DNA of 42,260 nucleotides from SAR324 cluster bacterium (GTDB lineage Bacteria > SAR324 > XYD2-FULL-50-16). The DNA is taken from NCBI GenBank assembly GCA_002401295.1, contig NVSR01000002.1, forward strand, positions 40,132 through 82,391. Reading direction: 5' to 3'. The notes under the pieces were generated by a model. The model worked only from the letters and a program-made list of their open reading frames with translations. It was not told the DNA's origin and searched no databases. The translations under genes and the position numbers were made by a program. This document shows positions 7,630 to 16,388 of the stretch, piece by piece (position 1 is the stretch's first letter; every line of letters starts with the position of its first letter).

Positions 7630-9795
7630 TTAATTAGGAAATTGCCAGGACTCAATAATCATTTTGGTATCCAGGATCAATCCAAACCGACCATTTCCCA
7701 GAATGGCCCCCCCGCTAATCCCAATCAAATGTTCAAAATGTTCTTTTAAGTTTTCCACAACGACCTGTTGTTGGGAGAGAAGTTCATCAACAATGAGCCC
7801 AAATAACTTCCCTTCCACACGCACCACAAAGATGACGCTATTTTGTTTTTGCTCAGATTCATTGATATTAAAGAAAGATGATAATCGAATGATAGGAATA
7901 ATCGCATCGCGATACACCACAAACTCTCCCTGACTTCCCTGAATTTTCTTAATTTCATCAGGCATGGGGCAAAAAGTGTGCTCCACAGAAAAGATAGGGA
8001 GGATCAGATAAGTATCTCCAACCCTGGCCACCAAACCATCAATAATCGAAGTACTCGTCATTAGCGGTATATCGATCGTAAAGCTCGTCCCCATTCCCGG
8101 TACACTATTCACGGAGATCTCTCCATTCAATTGAGTGATCGCAGTTTTCACCACATCCATGCCCACTCCACGTCCCGATAAATCAGAGACTTCTTTGGCC
8201 GTCGAAAATCCAGGTTGAAAAATCAACCCATAGGCTTCTTCATCAGAAATTTTCTCATCCTCCCCTAAGAGATCTTTTTCGATGGCTTTGGCAATAATGG
8301 CATCTCTATTGAGGCCTTGGCCGTCATCGCTCAACACCAAGGTGATCGTATCACTAGTAACCCGAGTGATTAGACTAATGCTTCCCTCTTCAGGTTTGCC
8401 CTCACTTTTTCGTTGTTCCGAATTTTCCAAGCCATGATCCACAGAGTTTCGAATCATATGTACCAGGAAATTATACAAAATCTCAAAGGTGGATTTGTGA
8501 ATCTCTATTTCCTCGCCTTCGGACAAAAAAACAATTTTTTTATTACACTTTCTAGCCAAATCACTAATCAAACGTTGCAGTCTTTTATAGATGCCGCCAA
8601 GAGGTAACATGTGCGTATCTACTACTTTTGTGCGTAAGTTATCTGTGACGCGCACCAGCTTGTCGATTTTATTTTTGGATTGGAAGCGAGCATTGGCGAA
8701 GGTTGGATCCTCCTTGATCGCATTGACCAGGACCGTCAATTCTCCAATCATGCTATAAAGCTCTTCCATTTTTGCTGTGGAAATACGAATGGTGCTTTCT
8801 TTGGAATCCTTGGAATCACTGCTATCTGATGTATCCAGGATAAACTTGCTTTCTATCTCGCCCAGATTTAGCAGGTCAACGTCCTTGCCCTCCAGCACAA
8901 ACTCAATGGCCCGCAAGAGGGGTTCCATTTCTATGACCGCAGGGAATCGTGCTTTCTGATCCTTTGACTGCTCTAATTTCATTGTCAAATTACTAAAAAG
9001 CAACCTGACCATATCAATCACACGTAAGCTTAGTTTGATTACTTGTTCAGACAAAAAGCTGGGATTGCTTCTGGCCTTATCCAACAGGTTCTCACCAGCA
9101 TGGCTAACATGCTGAATCGACCGCAGACCTAAAAATGATGAGGTGCCCTTAATACTATGCAGTTGCCTAAAAACCGTATCAATTTCTAAAACACTGGGAT
9201 CGGATTCCGCCGCGATCAGTTTATCTTCTATCTCTTCCATCGGCTCTAAGGCTTCTTCAATAAAATCTTCCAGCAACATGCGTTGATCCGCGTCAATGAA
9301 AGCAAAATCGTAGAAAGTCACCTCTTTAAAAACTTTATCTACGGTGGCACGTTCACGCTCCGTAAGGATTCGCTTCTCCTCCTTTTCCGAAGTGAACATA
9401 TGATAGATCGTTTTGACGAACTCCAAATCTTCTTCTTGAAAGCAGGATTCAAAGTCAGTGGCACCATCCAGGCCTCCTTCAATCACCTCAAAAACATTCA
9501 GCGCATAACTGAGCCCCGTATAGACACTCTCCTTCCCTTTACTGACTGTTTTAACAATATTTTCCAGGTAATGAAAAATCTGCATTGCCGGGCTGTCCCC
9601 ATAGTCGGAATAGCGATGACGGATTTCATATAAAGGAGTCAGTACCTCTTTTAAAATCTGGGGATCTACATTATATGCGTCTAGCTTGCTAAATACGTCC
9701 TGTAAGACCGAAAAGTGGAATTGAATAAACTCTAAAACATCAGAATTCAAGGTACGGGAAGTATCATCAGACATAGAAGGGTCCAAAAGAGTCAT
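7630..9795 (-). CDS. cheA: CheA-type hybrid chemosensory histidine kinase (copy 1)
   Basis: 721 residues. Order: an extra N-terminal region (about 15-150) with motif YTGLSYALNVFE; an Hpt (P1) domain with phospho-acceptor H213 (LHSIKGTSSFLG); a Ser/Asp/Lys-rich linker (about 320-335) with no recognisable P2; the P3 dimerisation helices (about 340-405); the P4 ATPase domain with N-box HMIRNSVDHG (446-455), DDGQGL (490-495) and GRGVGMDVV; and a CheW-like P5 domain from about 585. All catalytic motifs are intact. A second in-frame ATG at 9774 has a slightly better upstream GGA and may be the real start. It sits between cheW and the membrane kinase. Paralogue of the other CheA, sharing the unusual N-terminal region. 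Confidence 0.93.
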   Translation of the reverse strand: MTLLDPSMSDDTSRTLNSDVLEFIQFHFSVLQDVFSKLDAYNVDPQILKEVLTPLYEIRHRYSDYGDSPAMQIFHYLENIVKTVSKGKESVYTGLSYALNVFEVIEGGLDGATDFESCFQEEDLEFVKTIYHMFTSEKEEKRILTERERATVDKVFKEVTFYDFAFIDADQRMLLEDFIEEALEPMEEIEDKLIAAESDPSVLEIDTVFRQLHSIKGTSSFLGLRSIQHVSHAGENLLDKARSNPSFLSEQVIKLSLRVIDMVRLLFSNLTMKLEQSKDQKARFPAVIEMEPLLRAIEFVLEGKDVDLLNLGEIESKFILDTSDSSDSKDSKESTIRISTAKMEELYSMIGELTVLVNAIKEDPTFANARFQSKNKIDKLVRVTDNLRTKVVDTHMLPLGGIYKRLQRLISDLARKCNKKIVFLSEGEEIEIHKSTFEILYNFLVHMIRNSVDHGLENSEQRKSEGKPEEGSISLITRVTSDTITLVLSDDGQGLNRDAIIAKAIEKDLLGEDEKISDEEAYGLIFQPGFSTAKEVSDLSGRGVGMDVVKTAITQLNGEISVNSVPGMGTSFTIDIPLMTSTSIIDGLVARVGDTYLILPIFSVEHTFCPMPDEIKKIQGSQGEFVVYRDAIIPIIRLSSFFNINESEQKQNSVIFVVRVEGKLFGLIVDELLSQQQVVVENLKEHFEHLIGISGGAILGNGRFGLILDTKMIIESWQFPN

Positions 9796-9813
9796 TGATT
9801 AAGTGATTATTGA

Positions 9814-10296
9814 TTAATGATCAGCGTGAACTAGAACCAACTCCTCATTGGATAATACATTTTCCATATCCAGGACGATAATCACTCGCTTATCTAATTT
9901 TGCCATCCCTGTGATGAACATAGTATTGATATTGGCTCCCAAATCCGGGCTATCCTCAAAATCCTTTTCTTCAATCGTGACGACTCCCACCAGAAAATCA
10001 ACAATCGTCCCGGTTAACTTTCCCTGGATATCAACGACAACAATACAAGATTCACTACTACCTTGGCCCTGCTCCATCCCAAATTTAGAGCGCAGATCAA
10101 TCACGGGAATAATTTTCCCCCGCAAGTTAATGACTCCTTTCATAAATTTAGGTGTTTGTGGTACCGGGTCGATCTCCATCAAGCCGACCACTTCCCGGGC
10201 TTCTAGAATTTGAATGCCATATTCCTGCTCACCAATCAGGAAGGTCAATAATTTCCCTCCGGACTCTTTAAATAACTGGGTTGATTTTTCACTCAT
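9814..10296 (-). CDS. cheW: CheW coupling protein
   Basis: Scaffold that links receptors to CheA. 160 residues with the CheW beta-barrel hallmarks: LTFLIGEQEYGI, VPQTPKFMKGVINLRGKIIPVIDLR, and GTIVDFLVGVV. The start is placed at 10296 because GGAGGAG lies 5 bases before that ATG; a GTG 36 bases further upstream is in frame but lacks such a site. It is the only CheW for two CheAs in this operon, although both CheAs also carry CheW-like P5 domains. Confidence 0.94.
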   Translation of the reverse strand: MSEKSTQLFKESGGKLLTFLIGEQEYGIQILEAREVVGLMEIDPVPQTPKFMKGVINLRGKIIPVIDLRSKFGMEQGQGSSESCIVVVDIQGKLTGTIVDFLVGVVTIEEKDFEDSPDLGANINTMFITGMAKLDKRVIIVLDMENVLSNEELVLVHADH

Positions 10297-10341
10297 TCCT
10301 ACTCCTCCATCAAGCTTATTGTTCCTGTCCACACTCAGCCC

Positions 10342-12603
10342 TCATTCTGCTTTGTGAATGCGAGAGTATAAATTATGAATCAACTCAAGTGGGTCCAAAA
10401 TTAAGCCCACCCGGCCATCCCCCAAAATCGTACCGCCACTGATCCCCTCAAGTGCCTCAAATCGTGTACCCATACTTTGTATTACAATTTGTTGTCTATG
10501 TAAAAGCTCATCTACCATTAATCCATATTTCTTATCCCCATCTTTTACCACCACCACGACAGCCTCAGAGGGGTCTACCACATGAGAATCCAAATCATAA
10601 ATCTTATGGATGCGAACAATCGGTACCAAGTTACCGGCAAAAAGAAAAAACTCACTGCCCTTTCCCTGTACTCCTTTTAACTCACCAGCCAGAGGGGTCA
10701 CTGTTTGGTAGACATCCAGAATGGGCAAGACAAAACGAGTTGTTCCTACACGAACTACCAAGCCCTCAATAATTGAAGTAGTCAGGGGAAGGTTTAAAAT
10801 AAAGCTAGTTCCCTGCCCTGCAATACTATCAATGGTAACTTTCCCCCGCAAACTCTCCACAGTACGCCTGACCACATCCAATCCAACGCCACGACCGGAG
10901 ATATCGGTCACCTTCTTAGCAGTAGAGAAACCCGGTAAAAAGATGAAAGAAAAAATTTCTTTGTCTGTAAAGTTATCTCTGCCACCTGTCAGCCCCCGAT
11001 CGATTGCTTTTGCTAGAATAGCTTGGGTATTCAATCCCTTACCATCATCTTTGATGGTAATCAAGATGGAATCTCCCAAGTGTTGGGCATCCAGTTGTAT
11101 CCTGCCTTCAATATCCTTGCCGGTACCCACTCGCTCTTCAGCATCTTCTATCCCATGGTCAATAGAGTTACGAACCAAATGCATGAGCGGCGCGTAGATA
11201 TTATCGATGATAGTCTTATCCACCAAAGTTTCGGCACCGGAAATATTCAAGTTAATCTTTTTATTGGACTTTTTTGATAGATCCCGTACTTGCCGTGATA
11301 ACTTATTAAAGACCGTGCTAATGGGGAACATTCTGATTCCCAATACCTTATCTCTCAAGCTCTCCGTGATTTTTTCCAGATGGTCCAAATGTTTATGCAC
11401 CGTACGGTTTTGTACTTCTGTAATAGCCGGGTTTTGGGTGAGCAGGGAGAGGGCAACCACCATCTCCCCTACCAAGCCTGCTAATTCATCCAGTTTCTCT
11501 GCCGGGACCTTCAACATCTCCGTAAATTTACTGGATTTAACATTTTTTGTTGCCGTTTCTTGCCTCTTCTCGGGTACTGAGGGTTGTACCTTAGTGGCAA
11601 TGATGACGTCATTAACGTCCAGTTGTTTTTTCTGTAGATCTTGGGCCTCAGCAGATTGCTCCCCAGGCATGGGAATTACCTGCTGGGCAGAGTTCTCAAC
11701 GGGAGGGGCTTCTGCTACGCAGGAGTTTTCCTCCAGGATGGCCTCTCCCTGTTCATCAAGACCAAAGCCTGACAATTTGTCATAAAACCGACTGAGATTA
11801 ACTGGTGTGGGTGGCTGGCCACTTAAAATTTCTTTAAACTGGTTGACCAAATTTTTTAGAGTATCCACGGATGTAAAGAGTAAATCCGTCCCCTCACTAC
11901 CAAGGCTTTGTTTCCGCTCTCGAACTTGCCCCAGAATATCTTCCGTTCTATGAGCTATTTTTCCAATGATCGGCATACCTAGAAAACCAGCCGTGCCTTT
12001 CAGCGTGTGCATGACTCGAAAGACCTGGTCCACTCGTTCCGGTTGCTCTCCATTCTCTTCCAGGGACAGTAGGTTCTCTTCAACAACCTCCAACCCCTCC
12101 ATAGCCTCATTGATAAAATCGGAGGCTAAACCATCTTCTAAAATATCAGCAGGTAATTCATCTTGAATCACATCTTCCGTTTTAGCTGGCTCAACTTTTC
12201 GAACTTCCTCCACTCCGGCAAAGAGTTTTTCCAAACGTACTAAGGCTTGATCAAAGAACTCGAATTCATTTTCCCCCACAAGGAAATCATCCAGTGCCTC
12301 CTCCAGGAACTCATACAAGTTGAGGACATAAGACAAGCCCGTATAATGGCTGATATGCTCCGTAACCACTTCTGTGAGTAGATTATTCACAAAATTAATC
12401 GCTTCTTGAAAATAGGGGACGGAGTATTGATCAAGGGTTGTCGCCAGGCTATCAAAAAGATTCATGATCTCGCCACAGCCCGGTAAGCGGTATTCCCTAA
12501 GGTCAGCCATCACCAATTTTAAATTAAGCTCCTGCCGTACAGGAACCAAAGCTTGCTCTAGTTCCTGACGAGTTTCTTGCGATATCTCAAGCTGTTCGAC
12601 CAT
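10342..12603 (-). CDS. cheA: CheA-type chemosensory histidine kinase (copy 2, first gene of the operon)
   Basis: 753 residues from the ATG at 12603; an in-frame TTG 9 bases upstream is less likely. The N-terminal region (about 1-135) carries HYTGLSYVLNLYEF, matching the other CheA. A Pro/Glu linker is followed by an Hpt domain with H199 (MHTLKGTAGFLGM), a long variable linker (about 290-370, Gln/Glu/Pro-rich), P3, P4 with N-box HLVRNSIDHG and GRGVGLDVV, and P5 (CheW-like). All kinase motifs are intact, so both paralogues should be active. It is promoter-proximal; the 315 bp upstream contains a palindromic putative promoter. Together with CheA1 it could form a heteromeric kinase or serve separate outputs. 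Confidence 0.94.
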   Translation of the reverse strand: MVEQLEISQETRQELEQALVPVRQELNLKLVMADLREYRLPGCGEIMNLFDSLATTLDQYSVPYFQEAINFVNNLLTEVVTEHISHYTGLSYVLNLYEFLEEALDDFLVGENEFEFFDQALVRLEKLFAGVEEVRKVEPAKTEDVIQDELPADILEDGLASDFINEAMEGLEVVEENLLSLEENGEQPERVDQVFRVMHTLKGTAGFLGMPIIGKIAHRTEDILGQVRERKQSLGSEGTDLLFTSVDTLKNLVNQFKEILSGQPPTPVNLSRFYDKLSGFGLDEQGEAILEENSCVAEAPPVENSAQQVIPMPGEQSAEAQDLQKKQLDVNDVIIATKVQPSVPEKRQETATKNVKSSKFTEMLKVPAEKLDELAGLVGEMVVALSLLTQNPAITEVQNRTVHKHLDHLEKITESLRDKVLGIRMFPISTVFNKLSRQVRDLSKKSNKKINLNISGAETLVDKTIIDNIYAPLMHLVRNSIDHGIEDAEERVGTGKDIEGRIQLDAQHLGDSILITIKDDGKGLNTQAILAKAIDRGLTGGRDNFTDKEIFSFIFLPGFSTAKKVTDISGRGVGLDVVRRTVESLRGKVTIDSIAGQGTSFILNLPLTTSIIEGLVVRVGTTRFVLPILDVYQTVTPLAGELKGVQGKGSEFFLFAGNLVPIVRIHKIYDLDSHVVDPSEAVVVVVKDGDKKYGLMVDELLHRQQIVIQSMGTRFEALEGISGGTILGDGRVGLILDPLELIHNLYSRIHKAE

Positions 12604-12918
12604 ATGGGGCAATCCGTTTGGAAGTTAAATTCCTGTCATTCAGCCTAGGCAAAAATCAAGGACAAGTCTGGCACTCAAAAATCTCACTTAAAGTAGTAAA
12701 TAGGTAACCTGTTCCTCTCCACTACCCTTAAGAGTGTATTTTTTACCGTATTATGGGGCCTATATTATAGGCAGCCAAGTAGATCCCTATAATGCTAATA
12801 ACATACCCAAATCAAGGTCTAAGAGAGATCATTGACTTCGAGCCACCTAGTTTCCATGGTTTTCAAACTCAATTTTCCCCAATCAGAGCACTATGATTCG
12901 AGCCGTCCTATTTTTGAC
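12604..12918. other. Intergenic region upstream of the chemosensory operon
   Basis: 315 bp between the end of cysE and cheA2, both read on the minus strand. No coding potential seen. It holds a perfect 15-bp palindrome overlapping a minus-strand TATAAT and, closer to cysE, a short direct repeat (TTCGAGCC). No convincing terminator hairpin was found after cysE. Confidence 0.7.
12758..12792 (-). promoter_or_regulatory. Putative che-operon promoter with palindromic operator
   Basis: On the minus strand a perfect TATAAT (12769-12764) lies 17 bases after TTATAG (12792-12787), a weak -35. The -10 box is embedded in the palindrome GCCTATATTATAGGC (12758-12772; 7-bp arms, 1-base centre), a geometry expected if a repressor covered the promoter. 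Transcription would start about 150 bases before cheA2. Inferred from sequence pattern only. Confidence 0.35.
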
Positions 12919-13878
12919 CTAAATTCCAGATCCTTGAAAATAGTCAAAATCTACCTTTTTTTCCTTATTAAATCTATGGTATTCTTGCTTGCCCACATCA
13001 AAGGTGATCACAGTTCCAGGTTCAACAGACCGAGTAATCCAAACATTTCCACCAATGACGGAATCACGACCAATCACCGTCTTCCCTCCTAAGATGGTAC
13101 AACCTGCATACAAGACCACATCGTCTTCAATGGTAGGATGTCTTTTACCTCCTTTCACCAAGTTACCACTTGCATCCTTCTGAAAACTCAAAGCCCCCAA
13201 GGTAACCATCTGATAAATTTTTACATGGTCGCCAATTTCACAGGTTTCGCCAATGACAACTCCAGTACCATGATCAATAAAAAAACTCTCACCGATCTTG
13301 GCTCCGGGATGGATGTCAATCCCCGTTTTGGTGTGGGCATACTCGGAAATCATTCTAGTCACAAGAGGAACCTTGCGTAGATATAATTCATGAGCCACAC
13401 GGTACATAGCAATCGCCTGGATGGCAGGATAACTCAAAATCACTTCTTCATGACTTTGTGCGGCCGGGTCACCAATGTAGGCAGCATTCACATCCTTCTT
13501 CAGTAAGGTCCGGATTCTAGGGATCTGCTCCATCACTTCCAGAGTAATTCTCTCCGCCTCGCTGACATGTTGCCGATGGTTTTCATCATCACAGCCAAAA
13601 CAAATACTACGAGTAATTTGCCGTTTCAAGCGGTGATAGACCATATCGAGCAAGTAAGCACTCCAACTATTCAAATTTCCACTGTGGATTCGTTCAACCC
13701 CATAGAAACCGGGGAAGAGAAGTTGCATCATCTTTTTAATAATATCAATAACCTCAACGTGTGAAGGCAGATTTATGCCGTCAACGTGATTGATGCCCCC
13801 TTGTAGGTCATAAGTTTCATTAATTTGCTGGTTGATTTTTTTCAACCTTTCTTCGGTATTACTGCCTCTAAAACTCAT
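12919..13878 (-). CDS. cysE: Serine O-acetyltransferase
   Basis: Acetylates L-serine with acetyl-CoA, the first step of cysteine synthesis. 319 residues: an N-terminal helical extension (about 1-110), the SAT helical domain containing DPAAQSHEEVILSYPA and AMYRVAHELY, then the left-handed beta-helix of hexapeptide repeats (about 195 on) with active-site DIHPGAKIG and DHGTGVVIGE, and the acetyl-CoA loop GGKRHPTIEDDVVLYAG. The long N-terminus resembles the larger SAT type rather than the 270-residue enterobacterial CysE. It starts one base after the lpxK stop, so it is the last gene of mnmH-lpxK-cysE. No partner cysK is nearby. Confidence 0.93.
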   Translation of the reverse strand: MSFRGSNTEERLKKINQQINETYDLQGGINHVDGINLPSHVEVIDIIKKMMQLLFPGFYGVERIHSGNLNSWSAYLLDMVYHRLKRQITRSICFGCDDENHRQHVSEAERITLEVMEQIPRIRTLLKKDVNAAYIGDPAAQSHEEVILSYPAIQAIAMYRVAHELYLRKVPLVTRMISEYAHTKTGIDIHPGAKIGESFFIDHGTGVVIGETCEIGDHVKIYQMVTLGALSFQKDASGNLVKGGKRHPTIEDDVVLYAGCTILGGKTVIGRDSVIGGNVWITRSVEPGTVITFDVGKQEYHRFNKEKKVDFDYFQGSGI

Positions 13879-13879
13879 G

Positions 13880-14980
13880 CTAATTTGGTCTGTATTGAGA
13901 TTGATGTAGAGAGTCTGATTGAAAAAAAGAGCGCATATATTGATAAAAAGAGTCTTCCGGTTGCATCATCATTTTTACTCGGAAAAATTCTGGCAGGTGA
14001 TGCTTCCAGGCTTCTAACTTAGTCCAGTCTTTCTCTGTACACAGAAGCCATTGATAACTATGCTGTTCAATAAATTGATTGAGCTTCCGAATTGTTGCCA
14101 CATCATATTTCTGATGATCTTCTAATATAAGATGGTCAACGACAACAGCTCCTTCCCCTAGAATAGTCTCCTCAAATCCTTTTGGGTTCCCAATACCCGA
14201 GATCAAGAGACAACGCTCCCCTTTGATAGTTTGCAGTGTTACCTCGCTCTTCCCCAGTGAAGATAATAAGGAAAGAGGCAAAAATTGACAGTCAAACTCT
14301 TGTGTTGCCTGGCGCAGAAAGGGGCGTACCTTGGAGCGAATCCAGGATGAGTCCCGTAGGTTAGTCTTAGTATATAAAATCACATCTGCTCGTTCCAAGC
14401 ACTGCAAGGGTTCTCGTAAAGGACCTAAAGGTAATAATTTCTGATTACCAAAACCAGCTACAGCGTCAACTAAGACCAAGTTCAGATTCCGCTCTAATTT
14501 TAGATGCTGCATACCATCATCTAAAAGAATGACATCACTATTTTTTTCAGCCTGCTGAGCCGCCAAAACCCGATTTGGGGAAATGTAAAACTTGGAATCA
14601 GGATGATTGTGAAAGAGGAACCAGGGTTCATCACCAAAGTTTTCGCTGGACCCACTCGCCGCTGTCTGTGCATCCAATATTTGCAGGTTTGCCTTCCGTT
14701 TGGCCTTGTAGCCCCGGGATAATACAGCAGTGATCAGCCCCTCTTGCTTACAAAATCCCAGCAACCAATCAATCATCGGTGTTTTGCCAGTGCCCCCAAC
14801 AGTGATGTTACCAACTGAGATCACAGTTGTCTTTACAGCTGTCCCTTTTTTAAAGCCCATCACATAGGACCATCGCCAGAGCGAGTTAAGGCCCCCGTAA
14901 AGTATACTGACGGCTTTAAATAAAAACCAACGGATACAAGTCCGCCAAGTTAAGCGTAAATCTGCGTCAAATACGGACAT
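13880..14980 (-). CDS. lpxK: Tetraacyldisaccharide 4'-kinase (lipid A synthesis)
   Basis: Adds the 4'-phosphate to the lipid A precursor at the inner-membrane cytosolic face. 366 residues. An N-terminal hydrophobic helix (about 17-35) is followed by the family's P-loop SVGNITVGGTGKTP (55-68), SRGYKAK, the GDEPWF motif (here FGDEPWFLF), and LDDGMQH. Full length with intact motifs, so the cell makes a phosphorylated lipid A and is Gram-negative. It lies 6 bp after mnmH and 1 bp before cysE, clearly one transcript. Confidence 0.95.
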   Translation of the reverse strand: MSVFDADLRLTWRTCIRWFLFKAVSILYGGLNSLWRWSYVMGFKKGTAVKTTVISVGNITVGGTGKTPMIDWLLGFCKQEGLITAVLSRGYKAKRKANLQILDAQTAASGSSENFGDEPWFLFHNHPDSKFYISPNRVLAAQQAEKNSDVILLDDGMQHLKLERNLNLVLVDAVAGFGNQKLLPLGPLREPLQCLERADVILYTKTNLRDSSWIRSKVRPFLRQATQEFDCQFLPLSLLSSLGKSEVTLQTIKGERCLLISGIGNPKGFEETILGEGAVVVDHLILEDHQKYDVATIRKLNQFIEQHSYQWLLCTEKDWTKLEAWKHHLPEFFRVKMMMQPEDSFYQYMRSFFQSDSLHQSQYRPN

Positions 14981-14986
14981 ATCTCT

Positions 14987-16039
14987 TTACAAAGAAAAGT
15001 GTTTTTCCAGAGTCCGGGCAGCTTCCGAGATATCTTCCGTGGATACAGTCAACTCAATCGTCAGTTTACCCATGGAGTGAGCGTACTTGCGATCATAGTA
15101 ATTCACTAGAATAAACTGAAAACAATCATGATAATTTCCCGCATCGAATAAGGAGGTCAGTTCCGCAACTTTATTTTTGCCCAAGTCTTTGACTAAAAAA
15201 TCAATCCTCTTCCTGATTTCTGTGGTTTCCTGAGGCTGACTGGTGATGTATTCTTCTACGGTCCGCTTCGTCCTGGTTTCAATGGATGCCTCTAGCATGG
15301 CAATTCTGGCTCTCTTCATCTGGCCGTGGATATTCCCCGAAATAGTTGTTGAGCCGATATTACGACTCTCCCCTTCCACAAAAAGAACTTGATTGGGATC
15401 AGAACAATCCAGTGCCATTAAAAGGTTGGCTTCAAAATTTTTCTGTGTTGCTGGTTTTTTCCCTACTCCTCCAACCATGGAACCTCGATGCTGGGCCAAG
15501 CCTTCCAGATCGACTGAATTCCGCAGTTGATTCAAGACTAATGTTTTACCGACACCTGTTCCACCTTGCAGGACAACTAGATTGGGAAGTTGATAATTCT
15601 CCAAACGTTCCAAATTCCAAGTGCGAAAGGCTTTGTAGCCACCAATGAGCTGGGAAGCACGATAACCTAGGGATCTCATCAGCGCAGTGATTGCTTTCGA
15701 TCTCATGCCTCCACGGGCACAATAAACAACGAGTTCCTGCTCCTTGGAAAAGTTTTCAAAATACCTCGCTAACAGTCCAACTCTCGGCTCAAGGAGATCA
15801 TAACCTTTTTCGATTGCAGGCTCGCGACCAGCTTGTTTGTAAAGAGTGCCGACCAAGGCTCTTTCCTCGTTATTTAACAGGGGAATGTTTACCGCTTCTG
15901 GAATGAATCCTGCTAAAAATTCGTCGGGAGAACGTGCATCAATCAGTGTAATAGACTTTTGATTCCAAACCTGCTCAATGGTGACCTGTGGATTCTCTCG
16001 CTGATGAAAATCCTTATCAAAATTATTTGTCATAAACAT
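14987..16039 (-). CDS. mnmH: tRNA 2-selenouridine synthase (selenophosphate-dependent)
   Basis: Replaces sulfur by selenium at the wobble 2-thiouridine of certain tRNAs, via a geranylated intermediate in known cases (also called SelU). The N-terminal rhodanese domain (about 15-140) has DARSPDEF and the catalytic Cys107 in VVYCARGGMRS. The C-terminal P-loop domain has GGTGVGKT (159-166) and the family-typical QHRGSMVGGVG and QKNFEANLL motifs. 350 residues, normal length. It predicts a selenophosphate synthetase (SelD) elsewhere in the genome. First gene of the mnmH-lpxK-cysE unit. Starts at 16039 and 16033 are both possible; neither has a clear ribosome site. Confidence 0.94.
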   Translation of the reverse strand: MFMTNNFDKDFHQRENPQVTIEQVWNQKSITLIDARSPDEFLAGFIPEAVNIPLLNNEERALVGTLYKQAGREPAIEKGYDLLEPRVGLLARYFENFSKEQELVVYCARGGMRSKAITALMRSLGYRASQLIGGYKAFRTWNLERLENYQLPNLVVLQGGTGVGKTLVLNQLRNSVDLEGLAQHRGSMVGGVGKKPATQKNFEANLLMALDCSDPNQVLFVEGESRNIGSTTISGNIHGQMKRARIAMLEASIETRTKRTVEEYITSQPQETTEIRKRIDFLVKDLGKNKVAELTSLFDAGNYHDCFQFILVNYYDRKYAHSMGKLTIELTVSTEDISEAARTLEKHFSL

Positions 16040-16045
16040 TAGTTT

Positions 16046-16281
16046 ACGGTTGTCGGTTATCGGCTGTCGGGGGAAGGATCAGGACTTCAAATAAAAAAAG
16101 CCACAGTCACGGCAAACAGTAGAGTCGTCCTACGTACCTATCTCAAGTCAATAAGCAGCAATTTTCAAAGCAAACAATCCCAGCTTACTATCGAATAGTA
16201 AGACCATAAGAGATCCAGTTGATTCCTTAAACTGACACTGACGAGGCTAGACAAAGCTACGAACCGTCAACTGATAACCGT
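16046..16281. repeat. Segment bounded by imperfect 18-bp inverted repeats
   Basis: ACGGTTGTCGGTTATCGG at 16046-16063 matches the reverse complement of 16264-16281 (ACGGTTATCAGTTGACGG) at 14 of 18 positions. The 236-bp interval has no coding capacity. It could be a decayed miniature inverted-repeat element or just related GGTTATC-rich intergenic repeats. No target-site duplication was recognised. Confidence 0.35.
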
Positions 16282-16353
16282 CAGGTCTATGTGATTGTTT
16301 TGGGGATAGAGTAGTCGGGGTGTGGAATCTTTGTCTAGGGACAAGGGGGAGAA

Positions 16354-16378
16354 CCAGGCTGGAGGAGCTCCAGCCTGG
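16354..16378 (-). terminator. Strong hairpin terminating the act operon
   Basis: Perfect 11-bp arms (CCAGGCTGGAG / CTCCAGCCTGG) with a 3-base loop, starting 11 bases after the actF stop on the minus strand. The following minus-strand sequence is TTCTCCCCC, so the U-tract is weak, but the position and stem strength fit a transcription terminator or 3' stabilising stem. Confidence 0.7.
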
Positions 16379-16388
16379 AAATCACTGC

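Larger units (their letters stand above)
16040..16388. other. Intergenic region between the act operon and mnmH
   Basis: 349 bp with no gene. It contains the hairpin after actF, a second small inverted repeat (TTGTC/GACAA, 16331-16344), and two oppositely oriented copies of an imperfect 18-bp sequence near its ends (16046-16063 and 16264-16281). No clear sigma-70 promoter for mnmH was identified. Confidence 0.65.

Noticed and set aside
11207..11785. A 192-residue plus-strand reading frame opposite cheA2
   Set aside because: It runs antisense to conserved CheA domains, is Ser/Thr/Cys-rich without a motif, and has no ribosome site; it is a shadow of the real gene.
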